NCBI GenBank assembly: GCA_947624525.1
Contig: CANQKT010000048.1
Coordinates: forward strand, 1 to 53,766
Source of the DNA: an uncultured Clostridia bacterium
GTDB taxonomy: Bacteria; Bacillota; Clostridia; TANB77; CAG-508
Reading direction: 5' to 3'
DNA: 53,766 nucleotides
The notes beneath the pieces were generated by a model that had not been told where the DNA came from, did no database searches, and saw only the letters and a list, made by a program, of their open reading frames with translations. This document shows positions 16,985 through 27,253 of this stretch, piece by piece. The stretch's first letter is position 1, and each line of letters opens with the position of its first letter. The translations under genes were made by a program, and so were the position numbers.

Positions 16985-18262
16985 ATGATTGATATCAAAT
17001 TTTTAAGAGAAAACCCTGATGTTGTAAAGGAAAACATCAAAAAGAAATTTCAAAATCATAAGCTACCTCTAGTTGATGAGGTAATAGCTTTAGATCAGAA
17101 GAATCGTGAGGTAAAATTGAAAGGTGATGAACTAAGAAATCAGCGAAATTCACTAAGTAATCAAATTGGTACTTTAATGAAAAATGGAAAAAAAGATGAG
17201 GCAGAAGAAATAAAATTACAGGTTCAAAATATCAATAATGCACTTGCTGAAAATGAAAAACTAGAAGAAGAATATTCACAAGAAATTACAAAAAGAATGA
17301 TGAAAATTCCTAACATAATGCACGAATCAGTTCCTATCGGAGAAGATGATAGTAAAAATGTTGAAATAAAAAAATATGGTGAACCTGTTGTTCCAGATTA
17401 TGAAATACCTTATCATGGTGAAATTATGGAAGCTCTACACGGACTTGATCTAGATTCTGCTCGTAGAGTTGCAGGAAATGGTTTCTATTACTTGATGGGA
17501 AATCTTGCTAGATTACATTCTGCTGTTTTAACATATGCAAGAGATTTTATGATTAACAAAGGCTTCACTTATTGTATACCACCATACATGATACGTTCTG
17601 AAGTTGTAACAGGCGTTATGAGCTTTGAAGAAATGGATGCAATGATGTACAAAATTGAGGGAGAAGATTTATATTTAATTGGAACAAGTGAACATTCTAT
17701 GATTGGCAAATTTAAAGATCAAATCCTTAAAAAAGCTGATTTACCATATACAATGACCTCATATTCTCCATGTTTTAGAAAGGAAAAGGGTGCTCATGGA
17801 ATAGAAGAACGTGGTGTTTATAGAATTCACCAATTTGAAAAGCAAGAAATGATTGTTGTATGTGAGCCTGAAGATAGCTACAAATGGTATGATAAAATGT
17901 GGTCATATACGGTTGAATTATTTAGAAGTATGGATATTCCTGTTCGTACTCTTGAATGTTGCAGTGGGGATTTGGCTGATTTAAAAGCTAAAAGCGTTGA
18001 TGTGGAAGCATGGAGCCCACGTCAACAAAAATATTTTGAAGTTGGAAGTTGTTCAAATTTAACTGATGCACAAGCTCGTAGGCTTGGAATTCGTATTAAA
18101 GGCGAAAAAGGAAATTATTATGCACATACTTTGAATAATACTGTTGTTGCCCCTCCTCGTATGTTAATTGCTTTAATTGAAAATAATTATCAACCCGATG
18201 GAAGTGTTGTGATTCCTGAAGTTTTACGTCCTTATATGGGTGGATTGGAGAAGATTAAATAA
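16985..18262 (+). CDS. serS: Seryl-tRNA synthetase
   Basis: The 425 residues from the ATG at 16985 follow AAGGAAG; upstream in-frame codons lie in the T-box terminator. The N-terminal coiled-coil arm (about 30-100) binds the long variable arm of tRNA-Ser. The class II core has TSEH (substrate), motif 2 FRKEKGAHGIEERGVYRIHQFEK and motif 3 around NNTVVAPPRMLIALIENN. Motif 3 keeps its arginine but is not the common NGSGLA form, placing this enzyme in the divergent bacterial SerRS branch seen in some Clostridia. Regulated by the T-box in front. Confidence 0.95.
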   Translation: MIDIKFLRENPDVVKENIKKKFQNHKLPLVDEVIALDQKNREVKLKGDELRNQRNSLSNQIGTLMKNGKKDEAEEIKLQVQNINNALAENEKLEEEYSQEITKRMMKIPNIMHESVPIGEDDSKNVEIKKYGEPVVPDYEIPYHGEIMEALHGLDLDSARRVAGNGFYYLMGNLARLHSAVLTYARDFMINKGFTYCIPPYMIRSEVVTGVMSFEEMDAMMYKIEGEDLYLIGTSEHSMIGKFKDQILKKADLPYTMTSYSPCFRKEKGAHGIEERGVYRIHQFEKQEMIVVCEPEDSYKWYDKMWSYTVELFRSMDIPVRTLECCSGDLADLKAKSVDVEAWSPRQQKYFEVGSCSNLTDAQARRLGIRIKGEKGNYYAHTLNNTVVAPPRMLIALIENNYQPDGSVVIPEVLRPYMGGLEKIK

Positions 18263-18290
18263 TAAAAATTGGAAAATGAGGTGAATAAAA

Positions 18291-18872
18291 ATGTTAATTA
18301 AAAACCCTAGAATTGAGATATCTGCTACTTCTCCAAAGCAGTATCCTACTTCTGGACTTCCAGAAATAGTTTTAGTGGGTAAATCAAATGTTGGTAAATC
18401 TTCATTTATCAATACTATGATTAATAGAAAAAAATTGGCTAGAACAAGTAGTGAGCCTGGTAAAACTAGACAAATTAATTTTTATAATATGGATGATAAA
18501 TTTTATTTTGTAGATTTGCCTGGATATGGATATAGTAAAATGTCTAAAATTGAGCAAGAAAAGGTTAATCGTTTTATTGATGAATATTTACATATTAGAA
18601 AAAATATTTCTTTAATTGTACTTCTAATTGATATTAGACATGATGTTGGTGCAAATGATAGATTAATGTATGATTATATAATTAGATCTGGTTTTCCATT
18701 TATAGTAATTGCTACTAAAGCTGATAAAATTGCTGTTACTAAAGTTAATGATAGAGTTAAAGCACTACAAGCAGACTTAAATCCTATTGGTGATTTCAGT
18801 TTTTCACCATTTTCGTCAGAGCGAAAAATATATAGTGAAAATATTTGGAATATTTTAGAAGAATACATTTAA
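18291..18872 (+). CDS. ysxC: Ribosome biogenesis GTPase YsxC/EngB
   Basis: This 193-residue TrmE-Era family GTPase has the motifs G1 GKSNVGKSS, G2 region with TSSEPGKTRQ, G3 DLPGYGYS, G4 TKADK and G5-like FSS. It assists late 50S assembly in Firmicutes. Size matches the family. It starts 28 bp after serS and probably shares its transcript, ending at a bidirectional terminator. Confidence 0.95.
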   Translation: MLIKNPRIEISATSPKQYPTSGLPEIVLVGKSNVGKSSFINTMINRKKLARTSSEPGKTRQINFYNMDDKFYFVDLPGYGYSKMSKIEQEKVNRFIDEYLHIRKNISLIVLLIDIRHDVGANDRLMYDYIIRSGFPFIVIATKADKIAVTKVNDRVKALQADLNPIGDFSFSPFSSERKIYSENIWNILEEYI

Positions 18873-18946
18873 CTATGTTACAATATATTCTATAATTTTA
18901 AAATATACTAAAAATAGTAAATAACTTTTTTAATTGCCTACACAAA

Positions 18947-19004
18947 AATAAAAAGCTAATTGAACTCTACTCTTATGAGTATTTCTTTCAATTAGCTTTT
19001 TATT
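18947..19004. terminator. Bidirectional terminator between ysxC and the ribosomal operon
   Basis: An 18-bp stem containing AAAAAGCTAATTGAA and its complement closes a loop with a minor hairpin, flanked by A-run and T-run. It ends both ysxC (+) and the long rpsJ-rplQ operon (-). Confidence 0.9.
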
Positions 19005-19014
19005 TTAAAAAAAA

Positions 19015-19539
19015 TTAAACTAAAGATAATATAACAATTTCAGCAGAATCTCCTCTTCTTGGTCCTTTTTTGATTATACGAGTATAACCGCCATTTCTAC
19101 CATCATACTTAGGAGCTATTTCATTAAATAATTTAGATGTTAAATCTATATTATTTCCTTCACTATCAGTTACCTTATTTACCATTTTCATCATTTTTCT
19201 TCTTGCATTTAATCTTGATGGCATATCTTTTTGTCTTTTTTCAGTCTTTTCCTCTTTTACAACTTTAAAGTAATCCTTACCATTTTTACTCTTTGCAAGT
19301 TCAGTAACTTTTCTACCATTGCTATCTAATTTAGCTTTTATTACTTTAGCATCAACAGTTTCATAGTTATCCTTTTCCTTTATTGCTAATGCTATTATAC
19401 TATCAGCCATAGATTTTACTTCTTTTGCTCTAGCTTCTGTTGTTTCAATTTTTCCATGTAATAGTAAGTCTGTTAAAGCTGTTCTCAACATAGAATTTCT
19501 TATGTCTGTAGTTCTACCTAACTTTCTATTAATTGCCAC
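19015..19539 (-). CDS. rplQ: 50S ribosomal protein bL17
   Basis: The start is GTG at 19539 ([11 protein letters not shown]...), with GAGAGGGTG before it. Residues 1-50 carry the L17 signature [28 protein letters not shown]. The protein has 174 residues against about 120 in Bacillus. The excess is an insertion of about 50 residues ([14 protein letters not shown] to [12 protein letters not shown]) before the conserved end [25 protein letters not shown]. Longer L17 forms are known in Clostridia. Last gene of the operon, next to rpoA as usual. Confidence 0.95.
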   Translation of the reverse strand: MAINRKLGRTTDIRNSMLRTALTDLLLHGKIETTEARAKEVKSMADSIIALAIKEKDNYETVDAKVIKAKLDSNGRKVTELAKSKNGKDYFKVVKEEKTEKRQKDMPSRLNARRKMMKMVNKVTDSEGNNIDLTSKLFNEIAPKYDGRNGGYTRIIKKGPRRGDSAEIVILSLV

Positions 19540-19625
19540 TTTTTTCACCCTCTCTTTTTTATTAATAAGTAAACTTTGAAACATATGACTTTTTAATTAT
19601 ATATAGTTAAAAGTTCATATATCTA

Positions 19626-20573
19626 TTATTCTTCTTCCCTAGCAAAACTTAATCCCAATGAATGTAATTTATTTGTTACTTCATCTAAAGATTTTTTACC
19701 AAGATTTCTAACTTTCATCATATCTGATTCAGTTTTATTTGTTAAATCTTCAACTGTAGAAATATTAGCTCTTTTTAGACAGTTGAATGATCTTACAGAT
19801 AATTCTAATTCTTCTATAGACATCTCCAATACTTTTTCTTTCTTGAATTCTTCTTTTTCTATCATTACTTGAGTATTCTTTGTTGCTTCAGATAAGTCTA
19901 TAAATAACTCTAAATGTCCAGTCATTACTTTTGCAGCTAAACTTAAAGCTTCATATGGCTTTAAACTTCCATCTGTCCAAACCTCTATTGTTAGTTTATC
20001 ATAATCTACCATTTGTCCAACTCTGGTGTTTTCAACTGAATAATTGACTTTTCTAACTGGTGTATAGATAGAATCTATAGGAAGTACACCCAAAGGTTGA
20101 CTTTCCTTTTTGTTTTTCTCAGCTGTATTGTATCCTCTACCCATTTCAGCTGTTAATTCCATTACTAATGAACCACCTTCAGAAACAGTAGCTATATGTA
20201 AATCTGGATTTAATACTTCAACCGTTCCATCAGTAATTATATCACCTGCAGTAACTTCTCCTTCTTCTTTTACATTAATCCTTAGAATTTTCTCTTCATT
20301 TTTATCTAATTTTAATCTTACATTTTTTAGATTAACAATTATCTCTGGTACATCTTCTACTACATTTGGTATTGTAGAAAATTCATGTAATACTCCATCA
20401 ATTTTTACTCCTGTTATAGCACTTCCAGGTAATGATGAAAGTAATATTCTTCTTAAAGAATTTCCTATTGTAATACCATAACCTCTTTCTAATGGTTCAC
20501 AAACAAATTTAGCATAATTATTCTCATTGTCTATCTCTAAGCATTTAATATTTGGCTTTTCAAATTCTATCAT
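19626..20573 (-). CDS. rpoA: RNA polymerase alpha subunit
   Basis: The 315 residues include the N-terminal dimerisation domain with [20 protein letters not shown] (about 29-48), a flexible linker (about 230-245) and alphaCTD with [21 protein letters not shown] and the closing helix-hairpin-helix ([11 protein letters not shown]). GGAGG is 7 nt before the ATG. In the order rpsM-rpsK-rpsD-rpoA-rplQ, this is the standard alpha operon. Confidence 0.97.
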   Translation of the reverse strand: MIEFEKPNIKCLEIDNENNYAKFVCEPLERGYGITIGNSLRRILLSSLPGSAITGVKIDGVLHEFSTIPNVVEDVPEIIVNLKNVRLKLDKNEEKILRINVKEEGEVTAGDIITDGTVEVLNPDLHIATVSEGGSLVMELTAEMGRGYNTAEKNKKESQPLGVLPIDSIYTPVRKVNYSVENTRVGQMVDYDKLTIEVWTDGSLKPYEALSLAAKVMTGHLELFIDLSEATKNTQVMIEKEEFKKEKVLEMSIEELELSVRSFNCLKRANISTVEDLTNKTESDMMKVRNLGKKSLDEVTNKLHSLGLSFAREEE

Positions 20574-20704
20574 TTTTACCTCCTAATAATTAATCATTTT
20601 TTATATTCAGTCTTAAAGTAAAAGTTTATAAAACACAACTATTTTTTATATTATATAATAAAATATGCATAAATAAAAACTTTTCTTTAATACATATACA
20701 ACTA

Positions 20705-21301
20705 TTATTTTGAGTAAAGCTCTACTATTAAATGTTCTTCTACTGGGTAGTCAATTTCTTCTCTTGATACTTCAGCTAATACTTTACCTGATAAATTATC
20801 TACATTTTTCTCTAACCAAGTAGGTACTAATCTTGATGCTGTTTCTTCAACACTTTGTTTTATTGTACCATTTTCTCTTCTTATCTCTCTAACAGCAATT
20901 TCATCTCCTGGTTTTACTAAGTATGATGGAATATCAACTTTTTGTCCATTAACTTGAAAAGCACCATGTGAAACTTGCATTCTAGCTTCTGCTCTTGTTC
21001 TAGCATATCCTAGTCTAAATACTACATTATCTAATCTACTTTCTAGGATTTTTAGTAATAATTCACCTGTATTTCCTTTTTTATTGTAAGCAATAGCGAA
21101 ATATTTTCTAAATTGCTTTTCTCCAACTCCATATATAAATTTCAATTTTTGCTTTTCTTTTAACTGAATAGCATATTCAGAAACTTTTTTGTGTTTATTA
21201 CCTGCTGGTTTACGATTAGATTCTTTATCTATACCTATTACTGTTGGACTGATACCTAAATATCTACATCTTTTTAAAACAGGTTCTCTATATCTTGACA
21301 T
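20705..21301 (-). CDS. rpsD: 30S ribosomal protein uS4
   Basis: The 198 residues carry the S4 domain around RLDNVVFRLGYARTRAEARMQVSHGAFQVNG. The N-terminus has KRCRYLG with one Cys instead of the CxxC pair of zinc-binding S4, so this is the zinc-free form. In Bacillus rpsD is a separate gene; here it sits between rpsK and rpoA. It nucleates 30S assembly. 131 bp of AT-rich spacer separate it from rpoA. Confidence 0.97.
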   Translation of the reverse strand: MSRYREPVLKRCRYLGISPTVIGIDKESNRKPAGNKHKKVSEYAIQLKEKQKLKFIYGVGEKQFRKYFAIAYNKKGNTGELLLKILESRLDNVVFRLGYARTRAEARMQVSHGAFQVNGQKVDIPSYLVKPGDEIAVREIRRENGTIKQSVEETASRLVPTWLEKNVDNLSGKVLAEVSREEIDYPVEEHLIVELYSK

Positions 21302-21333
21302 TAATTTTCACCTTCCTTATTATTTTCATTTTA

Positions 21334-21732
21334 CTATACACGACGTCTTTTTGGTGGTCTACAACCATTGTGTGGTATTGGTGTTACATCTTTAATACTA
21401 CTTATTTCTAGACCTGCAGCTTGTAATGATCTAATAGCTGCTTCACGACCAGAACCTGGTCCTTTTACAAATACTTCAACTGTTTTTAATCCATGTTCCA
21501 TAGCTGCTTTAGCTGCTGTTTCAGCGGCTTCTCCAGCTGCAAATGGTGTGCTTTTTCTAGAACCTTTGAATCCTAATTGTCCAGCACTTGCCCAAGATAA
21601 TGCATTACCTTGAACATCAGTTATTGTAACTATTGTATTATTAAAACTAGAATGAATATGAGCCATACCTTTTTCGATATTTTTTCTATCTCTTCTTCTA
21701 GTAACTCTTTTTGTTACATTTTTAGTAGCCAT
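21334..21732 (-). CDS. rpsK: 30S ribosomal protein uS11
   Basis: The 132 residues include [16 protein letters not shown] near the N-terminus, the central [13 protein letters not shown], and the terminal [15 protein letters not shown], all universal in S11. It lies 18 bp after rpsM and 32 bp before rpsD. It binds 16S rRNA in the platform. Confidence 0.97.
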   Translation of the reverse strand: MATKNVTKRVTRRRDRKNIEKGMAHIHSSFNNTIVTITDVQGNALSWASAGQLGFKGSRKSTPFAAGEAAETAAKAAMEHGLKTVEVFVKGPGSGREAAIRSLQAAGLEISSIKDVTPIPHNGCRPPKRRRV

Positions 21733-21750
21733 TTATGTTTTACCTCCTAA

Positions 21751-22116
21751 TTATTTTTTACTTTTACTTACTAATTTTCTAGGACCTTTTCTTGTACGAG
21801 CATTAGTTTTTGTTCTTTGTCCTCTAACTGGTAATCCTCTTCTATGTCTTAAACCTCTGTAGCATCCTATTTCTGTTAATCTCTTAATGTTAAGAGCAAC
21901 TTCTCTACGTAAGTCACCTTCAACTACATAACCATCCATAGCATTTCTTATTGCTTGTACTTGGTCATCAGTTAAATCCTTTACTCTAGTATCTGGGTTA
22001 ACACCTGCTTGTTTTAATATTTTTTGTGAACTTGGTAAACCAATTCCATAAATGTATGTTAATCCAATTTCTACTCTTTTTTCTCTAGGTAAATCTACTC
22101 CTGATATACGAGCCAT
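21751..22116 (-). CDS. rpsM: 30S ribosomal protein uS13
   Basis: The 121 residues begin [26 protein letters not shown] and contain the [25 protein letters not shown] type tail that enters the P site. Standard length. First of the alpha-operon block, after a 200-bp gap from rpmJ. Confidence 0.97.
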   Translation of the reverse strand: MARISGVDLPREKRVEIGLTYIYGIGLPSSQKILKQAGVNPDTRVKDLTDDQVQAIRNAMDGYVVEGDLRREVALNIKRLTEIGCYRGLRHRRGLPVRGQRTKTNARTRKGPRKLVSKSKK

Positions 22117-22252
22117 TATTTTAGCACCTCCAAAATATTTTGTTTATTATTATTTGTTTATTTTATATTTTATTAAAGGTGAAATGCATTAATATAATTA
22201 ACTCGGATTCTTAATTATACCAATCTTTAACAAATATAAAATGTTATATATA

Positions 22253-22297
22253 AACACAAATTAAATAAATTATCAGCCGCTTATCGTAATTTGTGTT
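22253..22297. repeat. Inverted repeat in the rpsM-rpmJ gap
   Basis: Perfect 11-bp arms AACACAAATTA/TAATTTGTGTT enclose 23 nt. It lies within the operon, so full termination is unlikely; it may process or attenuate the transcript. Confidence 0.55.
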
Positions 22298-22316
22298 AAT
22301 ACCTATTTTTTTGAAA

Positions 22317-22430
22317 TTATCCTTGTCTTTGTTTATGCTTAGGATTTTCGCATATAACTCTTATAACACCTTTTCTTTTGATTACTTTGCATTTTTCACA
22401 CATTTTCTTAACTGATGGTCTTACTTTCAT
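22317..22430 (-). CDS. rpmJ: 50S ribosomal protein bL36
   Basis: The 37-residue protein [21 protein letters not shown]... has the zinc ligands CxxC, a third Cys in VICENPKH and His in the same segment, so it is the zinc-binding form. GGAGG stands before the ATG at 22430. It is short but complete and in the expected place between infA and rpsM. Confidence 0.96.
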   Translation of the reverse strand: MKVRPSVKKMCEKCKVIKRKGVIRVICENPKHKQRQG

Positions 22431-22472
22431 TTCACTACACCTCCTGTAATTTTTGTTACAATAACCTACATA

Positions 22473-22580
22473 TAGTGTTTGTAATAATTTAATGATGCGT
22501 GAGGTCAGACGTATATAAATAACAGGCTAAATGAAATTTTATACATCTCACATCGCACCTCATAAATTAGCCAAACACTA
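22473..22580. repeat. Imperfect palindrome in the infA-rpmJ gap
   Basis: The ends TAGTGTTT and AAACACTA close an imperfect stem. Inner pairs include GCGTGAGGT-like and ACATCGCACCTC-like blocks and GTATA/TATAC. About 108 bp, similar in size to the palindromes near rplF and rplE in this operon. Confidence 0.55.
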
Positions 22581-22661
22581 TTGCTTTTGTATATCATTAA
22601 AATGAGGGAACATATTTAATCCATCATTTTTTTAGATCTTTTTTATATATTTTTTTTAATA

Positions 22662-22880
22662 TTATTTTGCCCTCCATGTAATTCTTCCTCTTGTTAAATC
22701 ATATGGTGATAATTCTACTTTTACTTTATCTCCAGGAAGAATTTTTATATAATTCATTCTAAGTTTTCCTGAGATATGAGCTAAGATTTGATGTCCATTT
22801 TCAAGTTCTACCTTGAAATTTGTATTAGGTAATGTTTCAACAACTGTTCCTTCTAATTCTATAACATCCTCTTTTGCCAT
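22662..22880 (-). CDS. infA: Translation initiation factor IF-1
   Basis: The 72-residue S1-like OB fold begins [31 protein letters not shown] and ends [23 protein letters not shown]: complete and highly conserved. IF-1 blocks the A site during initiation. Between map and rpmJ as in most Firmicutes. Confidence 0.97.
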   Translation of the reverse strand: MAKEDVIELEGTVVETLPNTNFKVELENGHQILAHISGKLRMNYIKILPGDKVKVELSPYDLTRGRITWRAK

Positions 22881-23015
22881 TTTGACCTCCCCAATTTTAT
22901 TTTTTTAATATTATACTATTCTCCTAATAGTAAATCATATATAATTAAGTAATTTTACTATTTTAACATAATTTTCCATATATTCGCATAATAGCTTTTA
23001 TATTATATTACATTT

Positions 23016-23786
23016 TTATAATAAAGTCAATATTTCAGGCTCATTTTCTGTAATTAAAATTGTATTTTCATAATGTGCAGCTAGACTTCCATCTTCTGTC
23101 ACAATTGTCCATCCATCATCTAGTTCCAAAACATCTGGTTTTCCTTGTATAACCATTGGCTCAATTGCTAATGTCATGCCTGGTTCAAGTCGTATGCCCC
23201 TACCTGATTTACCATAGTTTGGTATTCCCGGATCCTCATGCATCTGCCTACCTATTCCATGACCCTGAAACTCTTTTACAACTGAATATCCATTCTTACT
23301 TACAAACTCCCCTATTGCATGACAAACATCACCAATTCTATTTCCCTTAACAGCATATTTAATTCCCTCATAAAAAGCTTGTTCAGTAACGTTCATCAAA
23401 TTATATGCAGGCTGATTACCTTTACCAACAACATATGTTCTAGCAGCATCGCCATTAAATCCATCCTTAAGAACAACTAAATCAATACTTATAACATCAC
23501 CTTCTCTTAGTTTTACCCTACTAGAAGGTATTCCGTGAATAACCTCATCATTTATTGATGTGCATATAGATGATGGAAAAGGTGGAACTCCCTTTATACC
23601 TGGATTGTAACCCTTTTGAGCAGGAAATCCTCCATTCTCTCTCATAACTCTTTCAGCGATTTTATCTAACTCCAAAGTTGTAATTCCTGGTCTAATATTT
23701 TTAGCTAATTCTTCATGTACCAAAGCAGTAACTCTACAGGCTTCTCTCATTAGTTCAATTTCTTTCTTTGATTTTATAGTTACCAT
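23016..23786 (-). CDS. map: Methionine aminopeptidase type I
   Basis: The 256 residues from the ATG at 23786 (MVTIKSKKEIELM) follow AGAGG; the upstream ATG at 23813 has no site. Metal ligands of the pita-bread fold are present: Asp in SIDLVV and NGDAART, His in FQGHGIG, Glu in AIEPM and Glu in HYENT. It removes the initiator Met co-translationally. Located 46 bp downstream of the adk stop and the likely partner of adk in one transcript. Confidence 0.95.
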   Translation of the reverse strand: MVTIKSKKEIELMREACRVTALVHEELAKNIRPGITTLELDKIAERVMRENGGFPAQKGYNPGIKGVPPFPSSICTSINDEVIHGIPSSRVKLREGDVISIDLVVLKDGFNGDAARTYVVGKGNQPAYNLMNVTEQAFYEGIKYAVKGNRIGDVCHAIGEFVSKNGYSVVKEFQGHGIGRQMHEDPGIPNYGKSGRGIRLEPGMTLAIEPMVIQGKPDVLELDDGWTIVTEDGSLAAHYENTILITENEPEILTLL

Positions 23787-23832
23787 TTCATTACCTCTAT
23801 TTCTTTTATACATTAATATTTATACACATATT

Positions 23833-24492
23833 TTACTCTTTTATATGTTTCATAAAATCTTCGCAAGCTTCATCAGCAAATCTATTAATTCTTTCACTTA
23901 TTTCTTCTACAATAACAATTCCTTTTTTATTGTAAAAATCAATAAGAGGTTTGGTTTGAGTATCATATATTTCAAGTCTTTTCCTAATTGCTTCTGAATC
24001 ACTATCATCATCTCTTATAACTAATTTTGAACCGCAATTATCACAAATTCCCTCAATTTTAGGTGGGTGTAATTTTAAATTAAATGTAGCCTTACATTGT
24101 GGACATACTCTTCTGTTTAGCATTCTATCAATTATTTCATCTCTAGGAGTTTCTAAATTTATTACCCAATCAACTTTCTCTCCCTTACCTGCTAAAATCT
24201 CATCAAGTCTTTTAGCTTGTTCTAGTGTTCTTGGAAATCCATCTAAAATTATTCCCTTCTCATCTTTTAACTCCTCTAATTTTGTCTTGACCATTGAAAT
24301 TGTAATATCATCTGGAACTAAACAACCTTTCGAAATATACTTATCTGCCTCAATTCCTAATTCTGTGCCTTTGGAAATATTCTCTCTAAATAGATCCCCT
24401 GTAGATAATTGTATCCATCCATTTTTTTTGCTTAATATTCCTGCCACAGTACCTTTTCCAGTTCCTTGTGCACCCAACATAATTATAATCAT
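23833..24492 (-). CDS. adk: Adenylate kinase, zinc-binding LID form
   Basis: The start at 24492 (MIIIMLGAQGTGKGT) is chosen since AGGTG precedes it at good spacing. P-loop GAQGTGKGT; the common Adk has GxPGxGKGT, so Ala-Gln replaces the usual residues. The AMP site has DGFPRTLEQA. The LID contains CPQC and CDNC, four cysteines that hold structural zinc as in many Gram-positives. 219 residues, normal for the long form. Equilibrates AMP, ADP and ATP. Confidence 0.93.
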   Translation of the reverse strand: MIIIMLGAQGTGKGTVAGILSKKNGWIQLSTGDLFRENISKGTELGIEADKYISKGCLVPDDITISMVKTKLEELKDEKGIILDGFPRTLEQAKRLDEILAGKGEKVDWVINLETPRDEIIDRMLNRRVCPQCKATFNLKLHPPKIEGICDNCGSKLVIRDDDSDSEAIRKRLEIYDTQTKPLIDFYNKKGIVIVEEISERINRFADEACEDFMKHIKE

Positions 24493-24764
24493 AATATACA
24501 CCTACTTTTTATATTTATTTTATATAACTTTTTAAATAACTATAATAAAAATTTACCTAAATTTACAATCTGTAATCACAAATAACTATTTAAAAAATTA
24601 TATGTAAACAAACTTTTGAAGTTGGAATCAAGAAATTATATTCTCTCTTCCAACCTCTTCATTTGTTATCGTTTCGTCTCTATATAGATATTGTCGAAAT
24701 CTAAATTGATCTTGTATTTAATATTTATTCCCTATATAGCTAAAATTTTACATTCTACAACAAA

Positions 24765-26120
24765 CTAACTTAAAAATCCTTTATAATGTCTCATTACTAA
24801 GTATGATTCTAATTGTTGTACTGTTTCTAATGCTACACCTACAACAATAAGTATTGATGTTCCACCAAAGGCTAAATCTAATCTTCCTAAAACACCAAAT
24901 CTAGCAAACATCGGTATTATAGCTATTAAAGCTAGGAAAAATCCTCCTACCCATGTTAATTTAGTAAGTATAGAAGATAAATATTGAGTTGTTGGTTTAC
25001 CTGCTCTTATTCCTGGTATAAATCCACCATTTTTCTTGATATTACTTGATACCTCAGCTGGATTAAAAGTTGCATATGTATAGAAGAATGTAAATCCAAC
25101 TATAAGTAGTAAGTAAATAACAGCATTACCAACTACATATCCCCAGCCAAGTGGCACCCCTTCTGATAATTGTGTTGTAGAAGTTGCAATTGATAATTTA
25201 TATAAACCTGCTAGAAAACCTGATTGGCTTGCTATGTCAGCTTTAAATATTTGTATTATCATTGCAGGGAAAGTCATGAAAGATGATGCAAAAATTATTG
25301 GCATAACACCTGCCATTGCTAACTTTAATGGGATATGTGTATTTTGTGCTCCCATCATTTTTCTTCCTACAACTTTTTTAGAATACTGTACTGGTACTCT
25401 TCTTTCAGCTTGTTGTACAAATACAACACCTGCTACTAGGATAATTACCCCAATTAAAATTGCTAAAGAAATTATTAAATTTATTGTATTAAATTTTCCA
25501 TTTAACAATAGTTCATTAAATACTTTTTCTATTCCATTTGGTAATCTAGAAACAATACCAACAAAAATTAAAATTGATATTCCATTTCCTATTCCCTTAC
25601 TTGTTATCTGATCTCCTAACCACATAAGTAGTGCTGTTCCAGCCATAAAAGATAGAACAACTACAGTTGCTGTTAATAATCTTTCTTGTCTTGATTCAGC
25701 AAAAGCTCCTATAAAATATGATTTATATGATAGATATAAGCCTATTCCTTCTACAAGAGCTAAAATTATAGTAAGTATTTTTGTATATCTATTTACTTTA
25801 TTTCTACCTTCTTCTCCTCCTTCTTTAGTTAATTTTTCTAAAGAAGGTATTATCATAGCTAACAATTGTATGACAATTGAAGCTGTGATATACGGTGTTA
25901 TTGACATAGCAAAAATAGAAAGTCTTTCGAAGGCTCCTCCTGAAATTGTATTTATTAGTCCTACAATTCCACCTTTATTAATACCTGATAATAAAGATGT
26001 GTCTACATTAGGTACTGATATACTACATCCTAATCTAAATATTACTATTAATAGTAATGTATATAAAACTCTTTTTCTTACATCTGGAGTCTTTAAAGCA
26101 TTTTTAATGGTGCTAAACAA
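24765..26120 (-). CDS. secY: Preprotein translocase subunit SecY
   Basis: The 451 residues have ten transmembrane segments. Visible: the plug region with GGAFERLSIFAMSITPYITASIV, the cytoplasmic loop with VVLFV-like VVFVQQAERRVPVQY, and the C5 loop NPAEVSSNIKKNGGFIPGIRAGKPT with the conserved Arg needed for SecA. Its ATG abuts the rplO stop with no gap, so translation is probably coupled. A 272-bp AT-rich gap without a visible gene follows before adk. Confidence 0.96.
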   Translation of the reverse strand: MFSTIKNALKTPDVRKRVLYTLLLIVIFRLGCSISVPNVDTSLLSGINKGGIVGLINTISGGAFERLSIFAMSITPYITASIVIQLLAMIIPSLEKLTKEGGEEGRNKVNRYTKILTIILALVEGIGLYLSYKSYFIGAFAESRQERLLTATVVVLSFMAGTALLMWLGDQITSKGIGNGISILIFVGIVSRLPNGIEKVFNELLLNGKFNTINLIISLAILIGVIILVAGVVFVQQAERRVPVQYSKKVVGRKMMGAQNTHIPLKLAMAGVMPIIFASSFMTFPAMIIQIFKADIASQSGFLAGLYKLSIATSTTQLSEGVPLGWGYVVGNAVIYLLLIVGFTFFYTYATFNPAEVSSNIKKNGGFIPGIRAGKPTTQYLSSILTKLTWVGGFFLALIAIIPMFARFGVLGRLDLAFGGTSILIVVGVALETVQQLESYLVMRHYKGFLS

Positions 26121-26555
26121 TTAAATCACCTCTGTCTTTCCACCTAAAGCTTCTATTTTTTCTTGTGCAGCTTTAGTAAATCTTTTAGCTTTTACAGCTA
26201 ATTTTTTCTCTAAGTTTCCTGTAGCTATTACTACGATACCATCATTGGCTTTGCTGATTATTCCATCAGCTATTAAACTTTCGGCAGTTACTTCTTCAGT
26301 AGTAGCTTTATTTAACATTGTTAAAGTTACTTCTGTATAGTTTTTTGCATGTATATTTGTGAATCCTCTTTTTGGTAATCTTCTATACAATGGTGTTTGA
26401 CCACCTTCAAAACCTCTTCTTACTCCACCGCCTGTTCTAGCTTTTTGACCTTTATGTCCTCTTCCTGAAGTTTTTCCAAGACCAGAACCTATTCCACGTC
26501 CTACCCTAGTTTTTGTCTTTCCTTCTTGTGCTGGGCTTAATTCGTCTAATTTCAT
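26121..26555 (-). CDS. rplO: 50S ribosomal protein uL15
   Basis: The 144 residues begin [37 protein letters not shown], then [17 protein letters not shown], typical of L15. It is directly followed by secY. Upstream, where Firmicutes normally carry rpmD (L30), there is only a 152-bp spacer to rpsE. Confidence 0.96.
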   Translation of the reverse strand: MKLDELSPAQEGKTKTRVGRGIGSGLGKTSGRGHKGQKARTGGGVRRGFEGGQTPLYRRLPKRGFTNIHAKNYTEVTLTMLNKATTEEVTAESLIADGIISKANDGIVVIATGNLEKKLAVKAKRFTKAAQEKIEALGGKTEVI

Positions 26556-26666
26556 TATGCGGTTACACCTCCTTAATTCTTAATTACATTTAGTATATAA
26601 TATAATTTTGCATATTTCAACAATAATTTTCAATAAAATAATTAAATTATATTCAAATACTTATTC

Positions 26667-26701
26667 TGTATAGAAAAATATATATATATTTTTTCTATAC
26701 A
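26667..26701. repeat. Palindrome in the rpsE-rplO gap (position usual for rpmD)
   Basis: A 35-bp AT palindrome TGTATAGAAAAATATA... is the only structured element in the 152-bp gap. No 55-65 codon frame resembling L30 exists in any frame here. Confidence 0.7.
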
Positions 26702-26707
26702 AATAAA

Positions 26708-27196
26708 TTATAATATTTCATCTACTTTTTTACCTCTTTTTGCGGCTACAGCTTCCACTGTTTGCATAGACTTTAATCCTTCAATTGTAGCATATACAAC
26801 GTTTCTAGGATTATTAGTACCTATAACTTTTGTTCTTATATTTTTATAACCTGCAAGTTCTAGAACCGGTCTAACGCTTCCACCAGCTATAACTCCAGTA
26901 CCTTCTGCTGCTGGTTTTAACATAACTTTTGCACTACCAAAAGTTCCTACATATTCATGAGGTATAGTTGTATTAACAATTGGAACTTCTACTAAGTTTT
27001 TCTTAGCTTCTTCAATTGCTTTTTTAATTGCATCTGGAACTTCAGCTGCTTTACCATTTCCAACACCTACATGACCATTTTCATCACCAACAACAACTAC
27101 AGCACTAAATCTAAAAGTTCTACCACCTTTAACAACTTTAGCAACTCTGTTTATAGCAACAACTTTTTCTTTTAACTCTGTTACTGTATTTTCCAT
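26708..27196 (-). CDS. rpsE: 30S ribosomal protein uS5
   Basis: The 162 residues have the double-stranded RNA-binding-like N-domain ([37 protein letters not shown]) and the C-domain with [22 protein letters not shown]. Normal length. A fidelity-related protein of the 30S subunit. After rplR with a 57-bp gap. Confidence 0.96.
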   Translation of the reverse strand: MENTVTELKEKVVAINRVAKVVKGGRTFRFSAVVVVGDENGHVGVGNGKAAEVPDAIKKAIEEAKKNLVEVPIVNTTIPHEYVGTFGSAKVMLKPAAEGTGVIAGGSVRPVLELAGYKNIRTKVIGTNNPRNVVYATIEGLKSMQTVEAVAAKRGKKVDEIL

Positions 27197-27253
27197 TGAT
27201 TTATTTTTCCCTCCTTCATAATTCTAAGTTAATACATCTTAATACTTATAAAT

